This document shows, one piece after another, positions 1 through 8,012 of a DNA stretch of 31,714 nt; position 1 is the stretch's first letter, and each line of letters opens with the position of its first letter. A program made the translations under genes and the position numbers. The DNA lies in NCBI GenBank assembly GCA_001687465.1, contig LVLI01000618.1, forward strand, positions 1 through 31,714, written 5' to 3'. The stretch comes from Halocafeteria seosinensis (lineage: Eukaryota; Sar; Bigyra; Bicosoecida). The notes beneath the pieces were generated by a model, which had not been told where the DNA came from, ran no database searches, and was given only the letters and a program-made list of their open reading frames with translations.

Positions 1-31
1 GAATTACGACAAGTGAGAGGGGAATACTTAC

Positions 32-227
32 GCGTTACATCGTAGACGGAACCATCGTAAATAATCCAAATATCGTCCAGGGAGTTGTGTTGCGCCACCT
101 CTTTCCAGGTGAATTGAGGGGTGTTTTCTCCCTCTCTATTCACATTCCTGCGGTTCCGAAGCCCACTGGAGACAGTCTTCTGGGATGTCTCTCCAGGAAT
201 AGCCTCTTCTGTGGCTGTGGGAGGCAT
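32..227 (-). CDS. Cytochrome b5-domain protein, first exon only (partial)
   Basis: The reading frame opens with ATG at 227-225 on the minus strand and stays open for 65 codons to a consensus donor GTAAGT at 31-26; the rest lies beyond the left edge of the window. After about 40 polar residues it reads FTWKEVAQHNSLDDIWIIYD and then GSVYDVT. This is the start of a cytochrome b5-like heme-binding domain (family pattern: (Y/F)T-x-E-E-V-A-x-H-N-x-x-x-D-x-W-x-x-I-x-G-x-V-Y-D-V-T). The heme-ligand histidines, and the rest of the protein, would be in later exons. It could be a front-end fatty acid desaturase, a cytochrome b5 reductase fusion or a plain cytochrome b5. The gene is divergent from the lysozyme-like gene, with 361 bp between the start codons. 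Confidence 0.75.
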
Positions 228-433
228 TATCGCGAGCTATAGAGGATGAGAAAAAGGATACAATGGGGAGCTCTAACCGTCACTTCAAATGTGCTCAATT
301 CACGCTCTCACCTCCTCTTTCCACAAGTGCGAGACTTGCTGGACGGTACTGAGGTGTGATATAAGCCTTGATACCGGGGTTATATAGTGTATACAACCCG
401 TATAGAGTGCCTGACGTGTATTTGGGATCAGCG

Positions 434-445
434 GAAGTTGAAGTT
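434..445 (+). promoter_or_regulatory. GAAGTTGAAGTT element, copy 1
   Basis: Exact GAAGTTGAAGTT, ending 143 bp before the lysozyme-like start codon at 589 and in the same orientation as that gene. The core GTTGAAGTT recurs at the 5' side of five other genes in the window. Confidence 0.5.
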
Positions 446-466
446 ATCCGGGCCGTCGGCCCGGAT
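446..466. repeat. Perfect 9-bp inverted repeat
   Basis: ATCCGGGCC (446-454) and GGCCCGGAT (458-466) are exact reverse complements around GTC. The repeat starts at the base after the GAAGTTGAAGTT element. It could be a binding site for a dimeric regulator or a hairpin in a 5' leader. Confidence 0.6.
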
Positions 467-588
467 CGGCTTTGGCTTCGTTCGACGCACTGTCGTAGAT
501 CGAGATGACTACCACGAGGTTCATGCCATATATATATATAAAAAAAAAAATAAAAAAAATAAGGCAACAATTGCGCATCACGTGTGTG

Positions 589-1020
589 ATGGCCAACTTT
601 AGAAAGAGCTGCCTTGGTGTGGTGTTTTTACTGCTGGTGGTGGCCGCGGCTGGTGCATCAAAGATGCCTGTTACCGAGGAATTGCTCAATGCAATGATAC
701 AAGTCGAATCGGGAGGTGATGAAAATGCCATAGGAGACAATGGTAAAGCCATAGGACCACTTCAGATTTGGGAAGTGTATTGGAGGGACGCGGTAGAGCA
801 CTCTGGAATTGGTGGCTCATATGAGGACTGCAAAGGACCTGGTTCAACTGCGTATTCGAAACGAATTGTACGCGCTTATATGGCGCGATACGCCACTGAG
901 AGCCGTCTGGGAAGACCTCCTACTGCTGAGGATATTGCAAGGATTCACAATGGCGGACCCAATGGGCATACTCATTCAGCAACAGCTGGGTACTGGGAGA
1001 AAGTGAAAGCTCGGATGTAA
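589..1020 (+). CDS. Secreted i-type (destabilase-like) lysozyme-like protein
   Basis: A single-exon frame of 143 residues. I chose the ATG at 589 over the in-frame ATG at 505 because a TATA-like tract lies between them and because 589 opens a clear signal peptide (hydrophobic core FLLLVVAAAGA, residues 13-23). The mature part carries the invertebrate-type lysozyme pattern: IQVESGG at 37-43 with Glu40 as the expected catalytic acid, GDNGKAIGPLQIW at 49-61, YMARYA in the middle, then ARIHNGGPNGH followed by GYWEKVKARM at the end. Family members normally use many disulfides; the mature chain here has only one Cys. It probably cleaves peptidoglycan outside the cell or in a digestive vacuole. A related bacterial or viral transglycosylase-type fold is the alternative reading. 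Confidence 0.8.
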   Translation: MANFRKSCLGVVFLLLVVAAAGASKMPVTEELLNAMIQVESGGDENAIGDNGKAIGPLQIWEVYWRDAVEHSGIGGSYEDCKGPGSTAYSKRIVRAYMARYATESRLGRPPTAEDIARIHNGGPNGHTHSATAGYWEKVKARM

Positions 1021-1569
1021 TATTATGTCTGCTGTGGAAACATTGTACCGGAAGTGATAAGACCGAAATTCTGCCAGTGCTGGTATACAATAGAGGAAGC
1101 GAAGATGTAGGCTGTCGAAACCCTGGTACAACCAAGCATTCTGCTGCGGTAATGTTAATATTTTGGTTCGTACGGAGGCTAGGTGATTCGTGCAGATACG
1201 CGGTAAACAAGGTTTTCGTCGCGTTTTATATCGGAGAACATCGAATGTCCTTTGATACTTTCTTCTGGGAAAGAGCGAATACATACCCATGTGGATGAGC
1301 TGTGAGTGAACTCCGTTGAAACGAGTAACTTGTCTGTGCGGAATCGCCACTGGAATGGACACAGTAGCTCACACCTAGTCAGTAGGGAGGATATGCTGCA
1401 TATGCAGCCATCATAGGCGTAGTACCTCATTTACATTGTTATATCGATACAAGGTTTCTTCCATGTATCTGAATCCAGCCGTCTTCATCATGCAATGACC
1501 AGTGGGATGTGCGCATCACCAAGGCCGGCGGGCTTCTTGCGCTTGTCAGCAGAGCTGACCCCAGCGTTT
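1021..1569. other. Intergenic; no gene seen
   Basis: This covers the 3' flank of the lysozyme-like gene and the 5' flank of the secreted Cys-rich gene. Short frames on both strands lack coding character or recognisable domains. I see no repeat or RNA gene. Confidence 0.4.
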
Positions 1570-2679
1570 ATGACTGTCACCACGACCCTTCTCCTGTTAC
1601 AAAACACTCCGGTCAACGCCGCGAAAAGAAAATTTCTGTATGTGGATTCATTCAAGGACGAAAAATGGGATAATCGTGATTCATTGGTCGATGTTCCCCA
1701 CCCTGACCCTTCCGTGGATGATTCGGACGTAGTCTACGGACGCTTTGAATGGGAACTTCTTCGACCCGAATACAGTGACCGCATCGGGTTGGGACCCAGT
1801 ATGCACGAATATACTCCATCGTTCGAGCTTGGTGATTCTGCAGGACCAATGATAGAATCTCGTCTAGAAGTTATCGTTAACAGAACCGGTGTGGAGTTCC
1901 ACGCATACGTTTATTTTGCAGGAAAATGGGGTGGATTCCATATGCGCTTGTTGCGTAATCCGCATACTGGACAAATGTTTGAATTTAAACGACAATCAAT
2001 TACTTACGATCCATCAAAAGGAGCCAACTTCGCTGATCCTGATGGACGTTGGCTCAAGACTGGGACTGTTGGCGATGGCTGGTTCCGTGTTTACCTGAAA
2101 CTCCAGCCCGATGGGCTTTATACTGCCTCCTTGGAAGGACTTCCCAACTCCGAACCTTATTATTCCTGGGAGAATGAATTGAAGTCAACTGACCTGCGTA
2201 GTGTGGTACAATTTGGGGGGAGCGGTTGCGGTCCAGGGGATTTGACCCGCGGTTGTTATCCCAGCAGACTGGACAACGTACGTGTGACATATCCTGGGCA
2301 GCCATTCTTCTGTGACGGTGGAGAGTACCCTGACTACAAATTAGCAACATGCGAGCGCTGTCCTCCTGGCCAAATATCCATCGCAGGGGATACTCAATGT
2401 TTTCTCTGTGATCCAGGGATGGTACCAAACGAGGAGCAAACAGCATGTGTGGAGCCTTGTAAGAGTCCCTCACCTACACTCACTCGTAGAATTCTACTAA
2501 GCACTACACCATCGGAGACTTCTTCAGTATCGCCCAGTTTCTCACCCTCGGAAACACCGAGTCATAGCCCCTCGAGCACACCTAGTACTTTGCAAACGAT
2601 GACAGCCAGTTGCTCCAGCCACCCGAAATGGATCCAGCACAGGAACTTGCCACCTCAGCGCCCACGACGAATCCAGTAA
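1495..2679 (+). CDS. Secreted or surface protein with Cys-rich and Ser/Thr/Pro-rich C-terminus
   Basis: A 394-codon frame of unknown function. The ATG at 1570 (residue 26 of the longest frame) opens a plausible signal peptide, MTVTTTLLLLQNTPVNAA, and is the likelier start. About 230 residues follow with a composition typical of a beta-sandwich (many Trp, Tyr and Gly; FAGKWGGFHMRLL in the middle), which I cannot assign. Next comes a Cys-rich module, CERCPPGQ...CFLCDPGMVPN...CVEPC, resembling the ephrin-receptor-like GCC2/GCC3 repeat, then a stalk of Ser/Thr/Pro (SPSFSPSETPSHSPSSTPS). The last 30 residues look less natural than another forward frame over the same bases (about 2597-2705), which reads DDSQLLQPPEMDPAQ and on through a Thr/Pro stretch to VTFTITIVL. 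An indel or unseen splice near 2595 is possible. Extracellular location is inferred. Confidence 0.7.
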   Translation: MTSGMCASPRPAGFLRLSAELTPAFMTVTTTLLLLQNTPVNAAKRKFLYVDSFKDEKWDNRDSLVDVPHPDPSVDDSDVVYGRFEWELLRPEYSDRIGLGPSMHEYTPSFELGDSAGPMIESRLEVIVNRTGVEFHAYVYFAGKWGGFHMRLLRNPHTGQMFEFKRQSITYDPSKGANFADPDGRWLKTGTVGDGWFRVYLKLQPDGLYTASLEGLPNSEPYYSWENELKSTDLRSVVQFGGSGCGPGDLTRGCYPSRLDNVRVTYPGQPFFCDGGEYPDYKLATCERCPPGQISIAGDTQCFLCDPGMVPNEEQTACVEPCKSPSPTLTRRILLSTTPSETSSVSPSFSPSETPSHSPSSTPSTLQTMTASCSSHPKWIQHRNLPPQRPRRIQ

Positions 2680-2705
2680 CATTCACCATCACAATTGTTC
2701 TCTGA

Positions 2706-3370
2706 GAGGGGTCCGCGCGTGCTCTGCTTCACTTGTCACGAAGAAGTGGGTTCTCCGCAAGAGCGAAGCGAGCTGCCTGCTCTGGAGTTCGGTAGACAAC
2801 CTAATCCACCGGTCCATAGTCCTCTTCAGCTGTTGTAGCTACAATATGCTATGGAAATGTTTGATTTCCCGGGGCTAACCCATGGCATTGTTTTTCTGTC
2901 ATATACGTACTGCGTCAGTCTGCGTGTACCTTGCAGCAATACATATAAACTCGACACCACACCTTTGCCGACTTGTTGTTCCCCGTTCGCGCTGGAATTG
3001 CGATCTACTGTGTTGTCTCATTCATGTGCATGGTCACGCTATCCTAGGCTTGGATTCACTTAGTACGTCATGTTGAATTATTGGTGACTGACCGGATGAT
3101 GCGGAATTCAGGACTGCCGCAGTAACACAACGCACCGGTTAGTGGCATGGCCACGCATTCACACGGCCACGTGTTATGTTGTACATTGTACTACCATACC
3201 GTGTTGATATGCTTGGTGTACTGTATGCACTGGTTCTCCGGGTTTTAGACAAAACAAACCTGAACTTCCACAATTCCACGGGAATTCAACACCGTACATG
3301 TATGCACAAGTGTGGATTGTCATGTCACATGGTTAGAGACCACATATTCATATTGTATATCCATACAATT
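2706..3370. other. Intergenic; no gene seen
   Basis: About 660 bp between the secreted Cys-rich protein and the DJ-1 fusion gene. A CACGTG box lies in GGCCACGTGTTATG near 3165. In-frame ATGs upstream of 3371 are followed by low-quality coding sequence. No repeat or RNA gene recognised. Confidence 0.4.
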
Positions 3371-5767
3371 ATGGATCCTTCACTTTCGGCGAACTTACTT
3401 CAGTCCCCGGTACGGCGGCAACACAGCGAAGAGGGCATTGAGCAGCGCATTTGGGAGGAGCAGGGACCTCCAACGACGACAGGAGAAGATACCCAGAGGT
3501 CTCAGCATGATGGTGGACAGGATACAGCACCGTGTACGCCTCCTCCTCCACACCAGAGACACTCGAGTAAAGGAAGCAGACGAATGAAAAAGACGGTCTC
3601 CGGCGGGACTCTGCATGAGTTGGGAGATAGTGGCGATCCTCAGAGCCGAAGCGATCCTTATTCACGATTTGGAGCTTTCCGGAAGAGCCGAGGAGGGGGA
3701 GGAGGAGGAGGAGGGCATCGGAGTCCCTCCTCCTTCAAGAATCAGCAGCGTCGTCAATCAGGAGCATCGGGCTCTGCGGAGAGGAAGCCAAGTTTGTATG
3801 GAGAGAGCTTTAGTTTGCTCGGAAGCAGCCCTCAGCAGAGACCAGTGAATGCTCCTCATGGAAGTGTACATAGGAAGACCATCAACGTTTACCACAGCTC
3901 CTGGGAGATTCTGTTCAAATCTACCTACGTAGCAAGCGTAGTGTTGGTGTTTGTGGCGCTGGCCGGAGATTATCTGCTCTTGCGCAGAATTGGAGCTGCT
4001 GGGTCTACGCTTTCATTAGTCTTCTTAGCTGTTGTTTGGCATCACAGATATGGAGTGGCATCGAAATTATATAACTACTGGACTTGCACGGCGTTTGTTA
4101 TTACCCTTTTCGGAGATGAGATCGTCATGACACCCCCGTCCACTGATGCTCATATGTTGTCGTTCTTGCTCTATATGCTAGCGTATACTTTCTTGGCGGC
4201 AGCGTTTTGGACGCCGTCAGTACCGGTGGATTCGATACAAGACTCTTCAACAGCAGAGAAACATCAAACATTTGAACGAGCAGAAGTTCCGTTACGCCCT
4301 TTAGCGTTGCTTGTGTCGTTTATCGTCACCTTCAGTTTGTATGGAGTGTGGTATTTGACCCATTGGAAGGCTGATTCCATGCAGGAGTTTCCGTTGGTCC
4401 CAGCATTTTGGTTTTTACTACTCGCTTCATTTAGCCTATGGCGGGGTTTAGCTCGCATAGGCTATCGGAGTCCGACTCACGTCCAAGCAAGAAACGAAAT
4501 TAAGCAAAGATATCACGCGGAACTACAAAGGGAACAGCAAAAGCCGCATCGCAGTGAAGGAGAAGAAAACAGTGGCCACTCACCCAACAAGGGGTTGAGT
4601 GCGCATAGTATGAGACAGGTGCAGTCCGTTGTCAATTCCAAAGAATTCCGAGACGATGGTATTGAACTCTTTAACTCGTATGCCTTCCATCAAACCACGG
4701 AAGCTAGAACCGCTCAATGGGCGGCGGTAATTGGTACTTTTTTGCTACTTATCTCCCAGGTGTTTCTAGGGATAGCCGTGTTTTGGAATGAAAGCAAGGA
4801 CGCTCAAAAGCTAGAACGTGGCTCGTATTGGGGAACGTATTTGTATATTGCGCTTGGATGGGTCGGTAAACTCTTCATTTGCTACTCGATACCGTGCTTG
4901 CTGGAGCCTCTAGGGTCACTGACGGATGAATTTGTGACACCGGCACAGACGGATGGATTAAGTTTGGATATTCTACTGCCTCTTCCCGGGAATGGACTTG
5001 ACGCTGTTCAGGTCGCTGTGAGCTGGTACTATTTGACCAGCAGAGGACACCACGTCTTCTTTGCTTACCCGGAAGATCAGGACAACTCCTCTATTCGATT
5101 TGATACGTCGCTCCTTCAGGGATATGGACCTACCAACATTGGTGGGGCTGGTCCATTGGTTGCAGCCATGTACGAAGAACTTAAGCTCTCTGGATCTTTA
5201 CAGCGTAGCTACTCTTTGGATGAAGCAACCTCAAAGCGCTTCCATGGAGTTATTTTGTGCGATGGAGTGCTTGCTCTTCCTGATATGACTCATTGCACTA
5301 AGAAAACATTGCAAACGTTGACGGATTCTTACCTCGAAAAGGGGGAAACCGTAGGGCTTTTTGGGCGTTGGGTTCCTCTAATTGGATGTAACTACCTGGC
5401 GAAAACGGGGAGTTGGCCCCGAAGCCCGCTAGAGGGTCGAACTGTTACTGTATTGCCTCCTCACATGCACCAGCTTTTGCGAGTTGCTTCTTGGTCCTTC
5501 TGCAAACGATCCTATGGCGTTTCTAGTAGCACGTACCGACAACCTCTGGAAAATCTGCGGAAGGCAGTGGGAGCGCATGGGAAGGTGATTAAGGGACCAC
5601 AGAGCTTCCTCGGCCGTGGATCCCCTTGGGATGACAGTAATGCCTTTTGTGTTGATGATGATTCCTTGGTAACAGGTCGATGGAGTGGGGACACTTTTTT
5701 ATTGATTCGACTGTTTACGAGTATTGTTGAGGAGCGGAATTCTAACTTAGGCTATGTCCATGATTGA
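3371..5767 (+). CDS. Polytopic membrane protein fused to a DJ-1/PfpI-like domain (probable pseudoenzyme)
   Basis: An intronless frame of 798 residues from ATG 3371; the frame extends upstream to 3176 but the added residues look non-coding. Residues 1-175 are disordered, polar, with a poly-Gly run. About eight hydrophobic segments follow at roughly 180-208, 211-228, 236-255, 262-280, 311-330, 340-358, 450-471 and 486-509, with a charged loop of about 90 residues before the seventh. The FGDEIVM and HMLSFLLYMLAY segments faintly recall YhhN/TMEM86 (also eight-pass), but that is weak. Residues 532-790 match the DJ-1/PfpI amidotransferase-like family: LDILLPLPGNG at 532, GVILCDG, LPPHMHQLLRVASW, and AFCVDDDSLVTGRWSGDTFL near the end. 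Where active members have a Cys-His nucleophile elbow (GAICHG), this protein has GLFGRW, with Gly665 and Arg666. The usual acidic residue near 547 is Gln. A regulatory or binding role is likelier than catalysis. Confidence 0.85.
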   Translation: MDPSLSANLLQSPVRRQHSEEGIEQRIWEEQGPPTTTGEDTQRSQHDGGQDTAPCTPPPPHQRHSSKGSRRMKKTVSGGTLHELGDSGDPQSRSDPYSRFGAFRKSRGGGGGGGGHRSPSSFKNQQRRQSGASGSAERKPSLYGESFSLLGSSPQQRPVNAPHGSVHRKTINVYHSSWEILFKSTYVASVVLVFVALAGDYLLLRRIGAAGSTLSLVFLAVVWHHRYGVASKLYNYWTCTAFVITLFGDEIVMTPPSTDAHMLSFLLYMLAYTFLAAAFWTPSVPVDSIQDSSTAEKHQTFERAEVPLRPLALLVSFIVTFSLYGVWYLTHWKADSMQEFPLVPAFWFLLLASFSLWRGLARIGYRSPTHVQARNEIKQRYHAELQREQQKPHRSEGEENSGHSPNKGLSAHSMRQVQSVVNSKEFRDDGIELFNSYAFHQTTEARTAQWAAVIGTFLLLISQVFLGIAVFWNESKDAQKLERGSYWGTYLYIALGWVGKLFICYSIPCLLEPLGSLTDEFVTPAQTDGLSLDILLPLPGNGLDAVQVAVSWYYLTSRGHHVFFAYPEDQDNSSIRFDTSLLQGYGPTNIGGAGPLVAAMYEELKLSGSLQRSYSLDEATSKRFHGVILCDGVLALPDMTHCTKKTLQTLTDSYLEKGETVGLFGRWVPLIGCNYLAKTGSWPRSPLEGRTVTVLPPHMHQLLRVASWSFCKRSYGVSSSTYRQPLENLRKAVGAHGKVIKGPQSFLGRGSPWDDSNAFCVDDDSLVTGRWSGDTFLLIRLFTSIVEERNSNLGYVHD

Positions 5768-6262
5768 CCAACTGATAAGAGCGCCGTAAAATCAATGACT
5801 GGAATTGTGGGCAGCATTACCACCGTCGGAGGAAATATTTAGCATGCACTATCTGAACTATCTGCGGTGACACCGAACCGGCTTCCCATAGGTTTAACTA
5901 TTGTCTAAGGACGTTGTTTGTGGAGAAGTAAACAAAGAGCTGCGTGGAAAGGAGCCAAGAGGAGAGTTTGTATGACGTTCCCAGAGAAACCGTGTACTGA
6001 TTCACCCGGTGCTTGATTACATTAACCGTGCGACGGCCTTCCTCTTCGTTTGCGAACTTCTGATTTGTGTGGCTCAGAGGACCCCTGTGCTCTGGTTATC
6101 TCCGCTTCTGGTTCGGTGGTTTTCCTTCTGGTTGACGGTTTTTCTGGATTGGTTTTCTCTGGTTGGGGAATAAACTCTGTTTGGAATCCCGGAAGCGAAT
6201 GTTCCAGAATATATGAAATACAGTGGAATAGTTCCTGCGAACGAAATGAGAGCCGAACTTTC
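5768..6262. other. Intergenic between convergent genes
   Basis: About 495 bp between the stop codons of the DJ-1 fusion gene (+) and the TRIC-like gene (-). It is presumably shared 3' flank. No gene, repeat or RNA recognised. Confidence 0.45.
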
Positions 6263-7528
6263 TTATAAGGCGCTTACAAAGGCATAAGGGCTCCTTGCAC
6301 TCACGGGACAAAGGAAGGTCCTAGCGATATCCAAGGTGGCCAACACGGCTATTGAGTCTTTAGAAGTCAGACCAAGTACTCCAACGTCTCCCCAAAGCAG
6401 ATCATGAGGATCTCGTATCAAGTAATATACTATTGTGCCAAATATAGACTTCATGATGCCCCTGCGTGGAGGAGTTTTAGTCCCATCACTGAATGTGGTG
6501 CGGATAGCTGCGCTGAGAACAATTACTTACTCTTTTAACGGAATCTGTACACCAGTGAGTTCATCATGGGGAAGCATCCGAAGGTTTAGCCAGTCTGATA
6601 CAATGCTTCCTCCACACGAACAAAGGACACCGCAGATTAGGGTTGTCGTAACGGAAGAAGAGACTAGTTGCGTCCGGAGGGTTTCCTCGACTCCGAGTTC
6701 TCCGAGACTAAACGCAAAATTGATTGAGCACAAAACATCTATAAAACGCTGTGCTATAGCGAAAATGCATCGGGGTTAGGAACTGGCTGGATAATCAGTT
6801 AGGTTTGATTACAAGTAGAAGAATAGCGAACTTACCTTTACGGGCTTTAGCTCTATGCATGTTCTAACAACTAAGTCCTTTGGGAAAAACATTACACAAT
6901 ACCTGTGCTCCAAAAACACCCGATCATACGTCACAATGTATTGTAAAATGGATGCATAGAGTTGGCATTATGTCCCCACCATGCTAGAGCAACTGCTGTA
7001 ACGGAACCGTTGATACGCGCCCATCCTGGGGAAATTCCCCGCACAATTCCAGCTAACGTAGTTCCTCCTGTGAAAACCATGCCACCATTGTTTTAGAACC
7101 TTACCCGAACCCCAAAAGGGCATCTCACCTAAATATGAAATGAAGCAGTTCTTGAATGCTTGTGTCCAGTGGACGCGGAATCCCACACTTTGCCGGTAGA
7201 AGTAGCTCACTCGCATGCTCACAAAGAAACTGAGCCGGGAAGATTCAGGACCAATATTTAAGCACACTGAGACTCTAAAACTCGTATTTGCTTACTCGAG
7301 CACCACTATTTGGAATACGACCAATGTTGCGATGGAGAGCACCTGCACACGCGGTTATGTATACAGTCTAGTGAGGTGCACATACGACCACCGCCCAGCA
7401 CTGCATGTGTTCGGCGCCACCAGTACGGTCTAAAACCGCCTGGATTGTAGGGTGGGAGCACTTACAGTATCTGTATAGCGCTCCCATATGCTTTTGAGCA
7501 AGGGTCGCAGATCCTCAAATTGATCCAT
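6263..7528 (-). CDS. TRIC-like (TMEM38-family) intracellular cation channel, seven exons
   Basis: Assembled from exons 7528-7466, 7342-7296, 7229-7129, 7067-6980, 6902-6836, 6748-6531 and 6461-6263. All junctions are GT-AG, phases agree, and the product is 260 residues, the usual TRIC size. The sequence follows the TRIC plan: a first membrane segment (22-36), YLGGTTLAG with the first Gly-Gly hinge (71-72), AWYCVMFFPKDLV (99-111, compare the family's W-Y-L-V-F-x-x-P-x-D), PVK at the next loop, then CSCGGSIVSDWL with the second Gly-Gly (168-169), and a C-terminal MKSIFGTIVYYL...SKDS...LATLDIART. TRIC trimers pass K+ to balance Ca2+ release from ER-type stores. The last intron (6530-6462, 69 nt) could instead end at 6489, adding nine residues; I prefer the longer intron because it has a CTAAAAC branch-like site. 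The introns hide the gene from simple frame finding. Confidence 0.78.
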
Positions 7529-8012
7529 AGTCCGTCAGTGCGCTGGAAGGCGCCGCGTCAGCTGAAATTCTCACAACCACTCGAGTACTATAACTACTAC
7601 GAATAGCAACATAAACATTACCATCAGCATGTCCTAGTAACGTGATATGAACGAGTGTTCCCAAGTTGAAGATGCGCACTGGAGGCATTTTGTGAAGATG
7701 CGTCACTGTAGTTCTAAGGAGTCAAGTTTGCCCGGATGTCTTCGAAGACAAGATGAAGCAAAGAAAGGAAACTGCTTTATAGCGGAACGTTCGACAAGAT
7801 ACGAGGAAGCGAAACATGCGTTAGTGTGGCATTTATATCATGGCAGGAACCAAATTTGATTGACTCTTCACTTGGTAATGTTGCGGAAGTAACTATGTAT
7901 GTTACCGGGAGCCGTGAGGCCTCCAACATGTATCTTCACCACTTTACAGGGATACTCTATGCTCCCCTTCAGCCTCAGAAGAAAACAATGTAATGGATGC
8001 AACCCTTCCCGT
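7529..8012. other. Intergenic between two minus-strand genes
   Basis: About 480 bp holding the 3' flank of the AMFR-like gene and the promoter of the TRIC-like gene. A diverged copy of the recurrent element, CAAGTTGAAGAT (10 of 12 matches), lies near 7662-7673, about 135 bp upstream of the TRIC-like ATG but in the opposite orientation. Short frames here show no domain. Confidence 0.4.

Larger units (their letters stand above)
228..588. promoter_or_regulatory. Divergent promoter region between cytochrome b5 and lysozyme-like genes
   Basis: This 361-bp gap separates two divergent start codons. It holds GAAGTTGAAGTT at 434-445, a perfect 9-bp inverted repeat with a 3-nt spacer right beside it (ATCCGGGCC-GTC-GGCCCGGAT, 446-466), and a TATA-like run of alternating TA followed by poly-A at about 526-560. 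The TATA-like run sits 30-60 bp before the start codon at 589. Upstream in-frame ATGs, including the one at 505, lie before or within it and are probably not translated. The regulatory role is inferred. Confidence 0.5.

Noticed and set aside
4826-4900. Rhodopsin-like retinal lysine in the last membrane segment (LGWVGKLF) of the DJ-1 fusion
   Set aside because: The other microbial or helio-rhodopsin signatures are missing and there are about eight segments, not seven; one lysine in a helix is not enough.
6435-6779. Plus-strand 114-codon open frame (Ser/Thr/Pro-rich)
   Set aside because: It is antisense to exons 6 and 7 of the TRIC-like gene, whose minus-strand reading gives a coherent family match with consistent splice phases.
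7647-7859. Plus-strand 70-codon frame between the TRIC-like and AMFR-like genes
   Set aside because: No domain, no partner exons, and it sits where the 3' flank and promoter of two minus-strand genes are expected.
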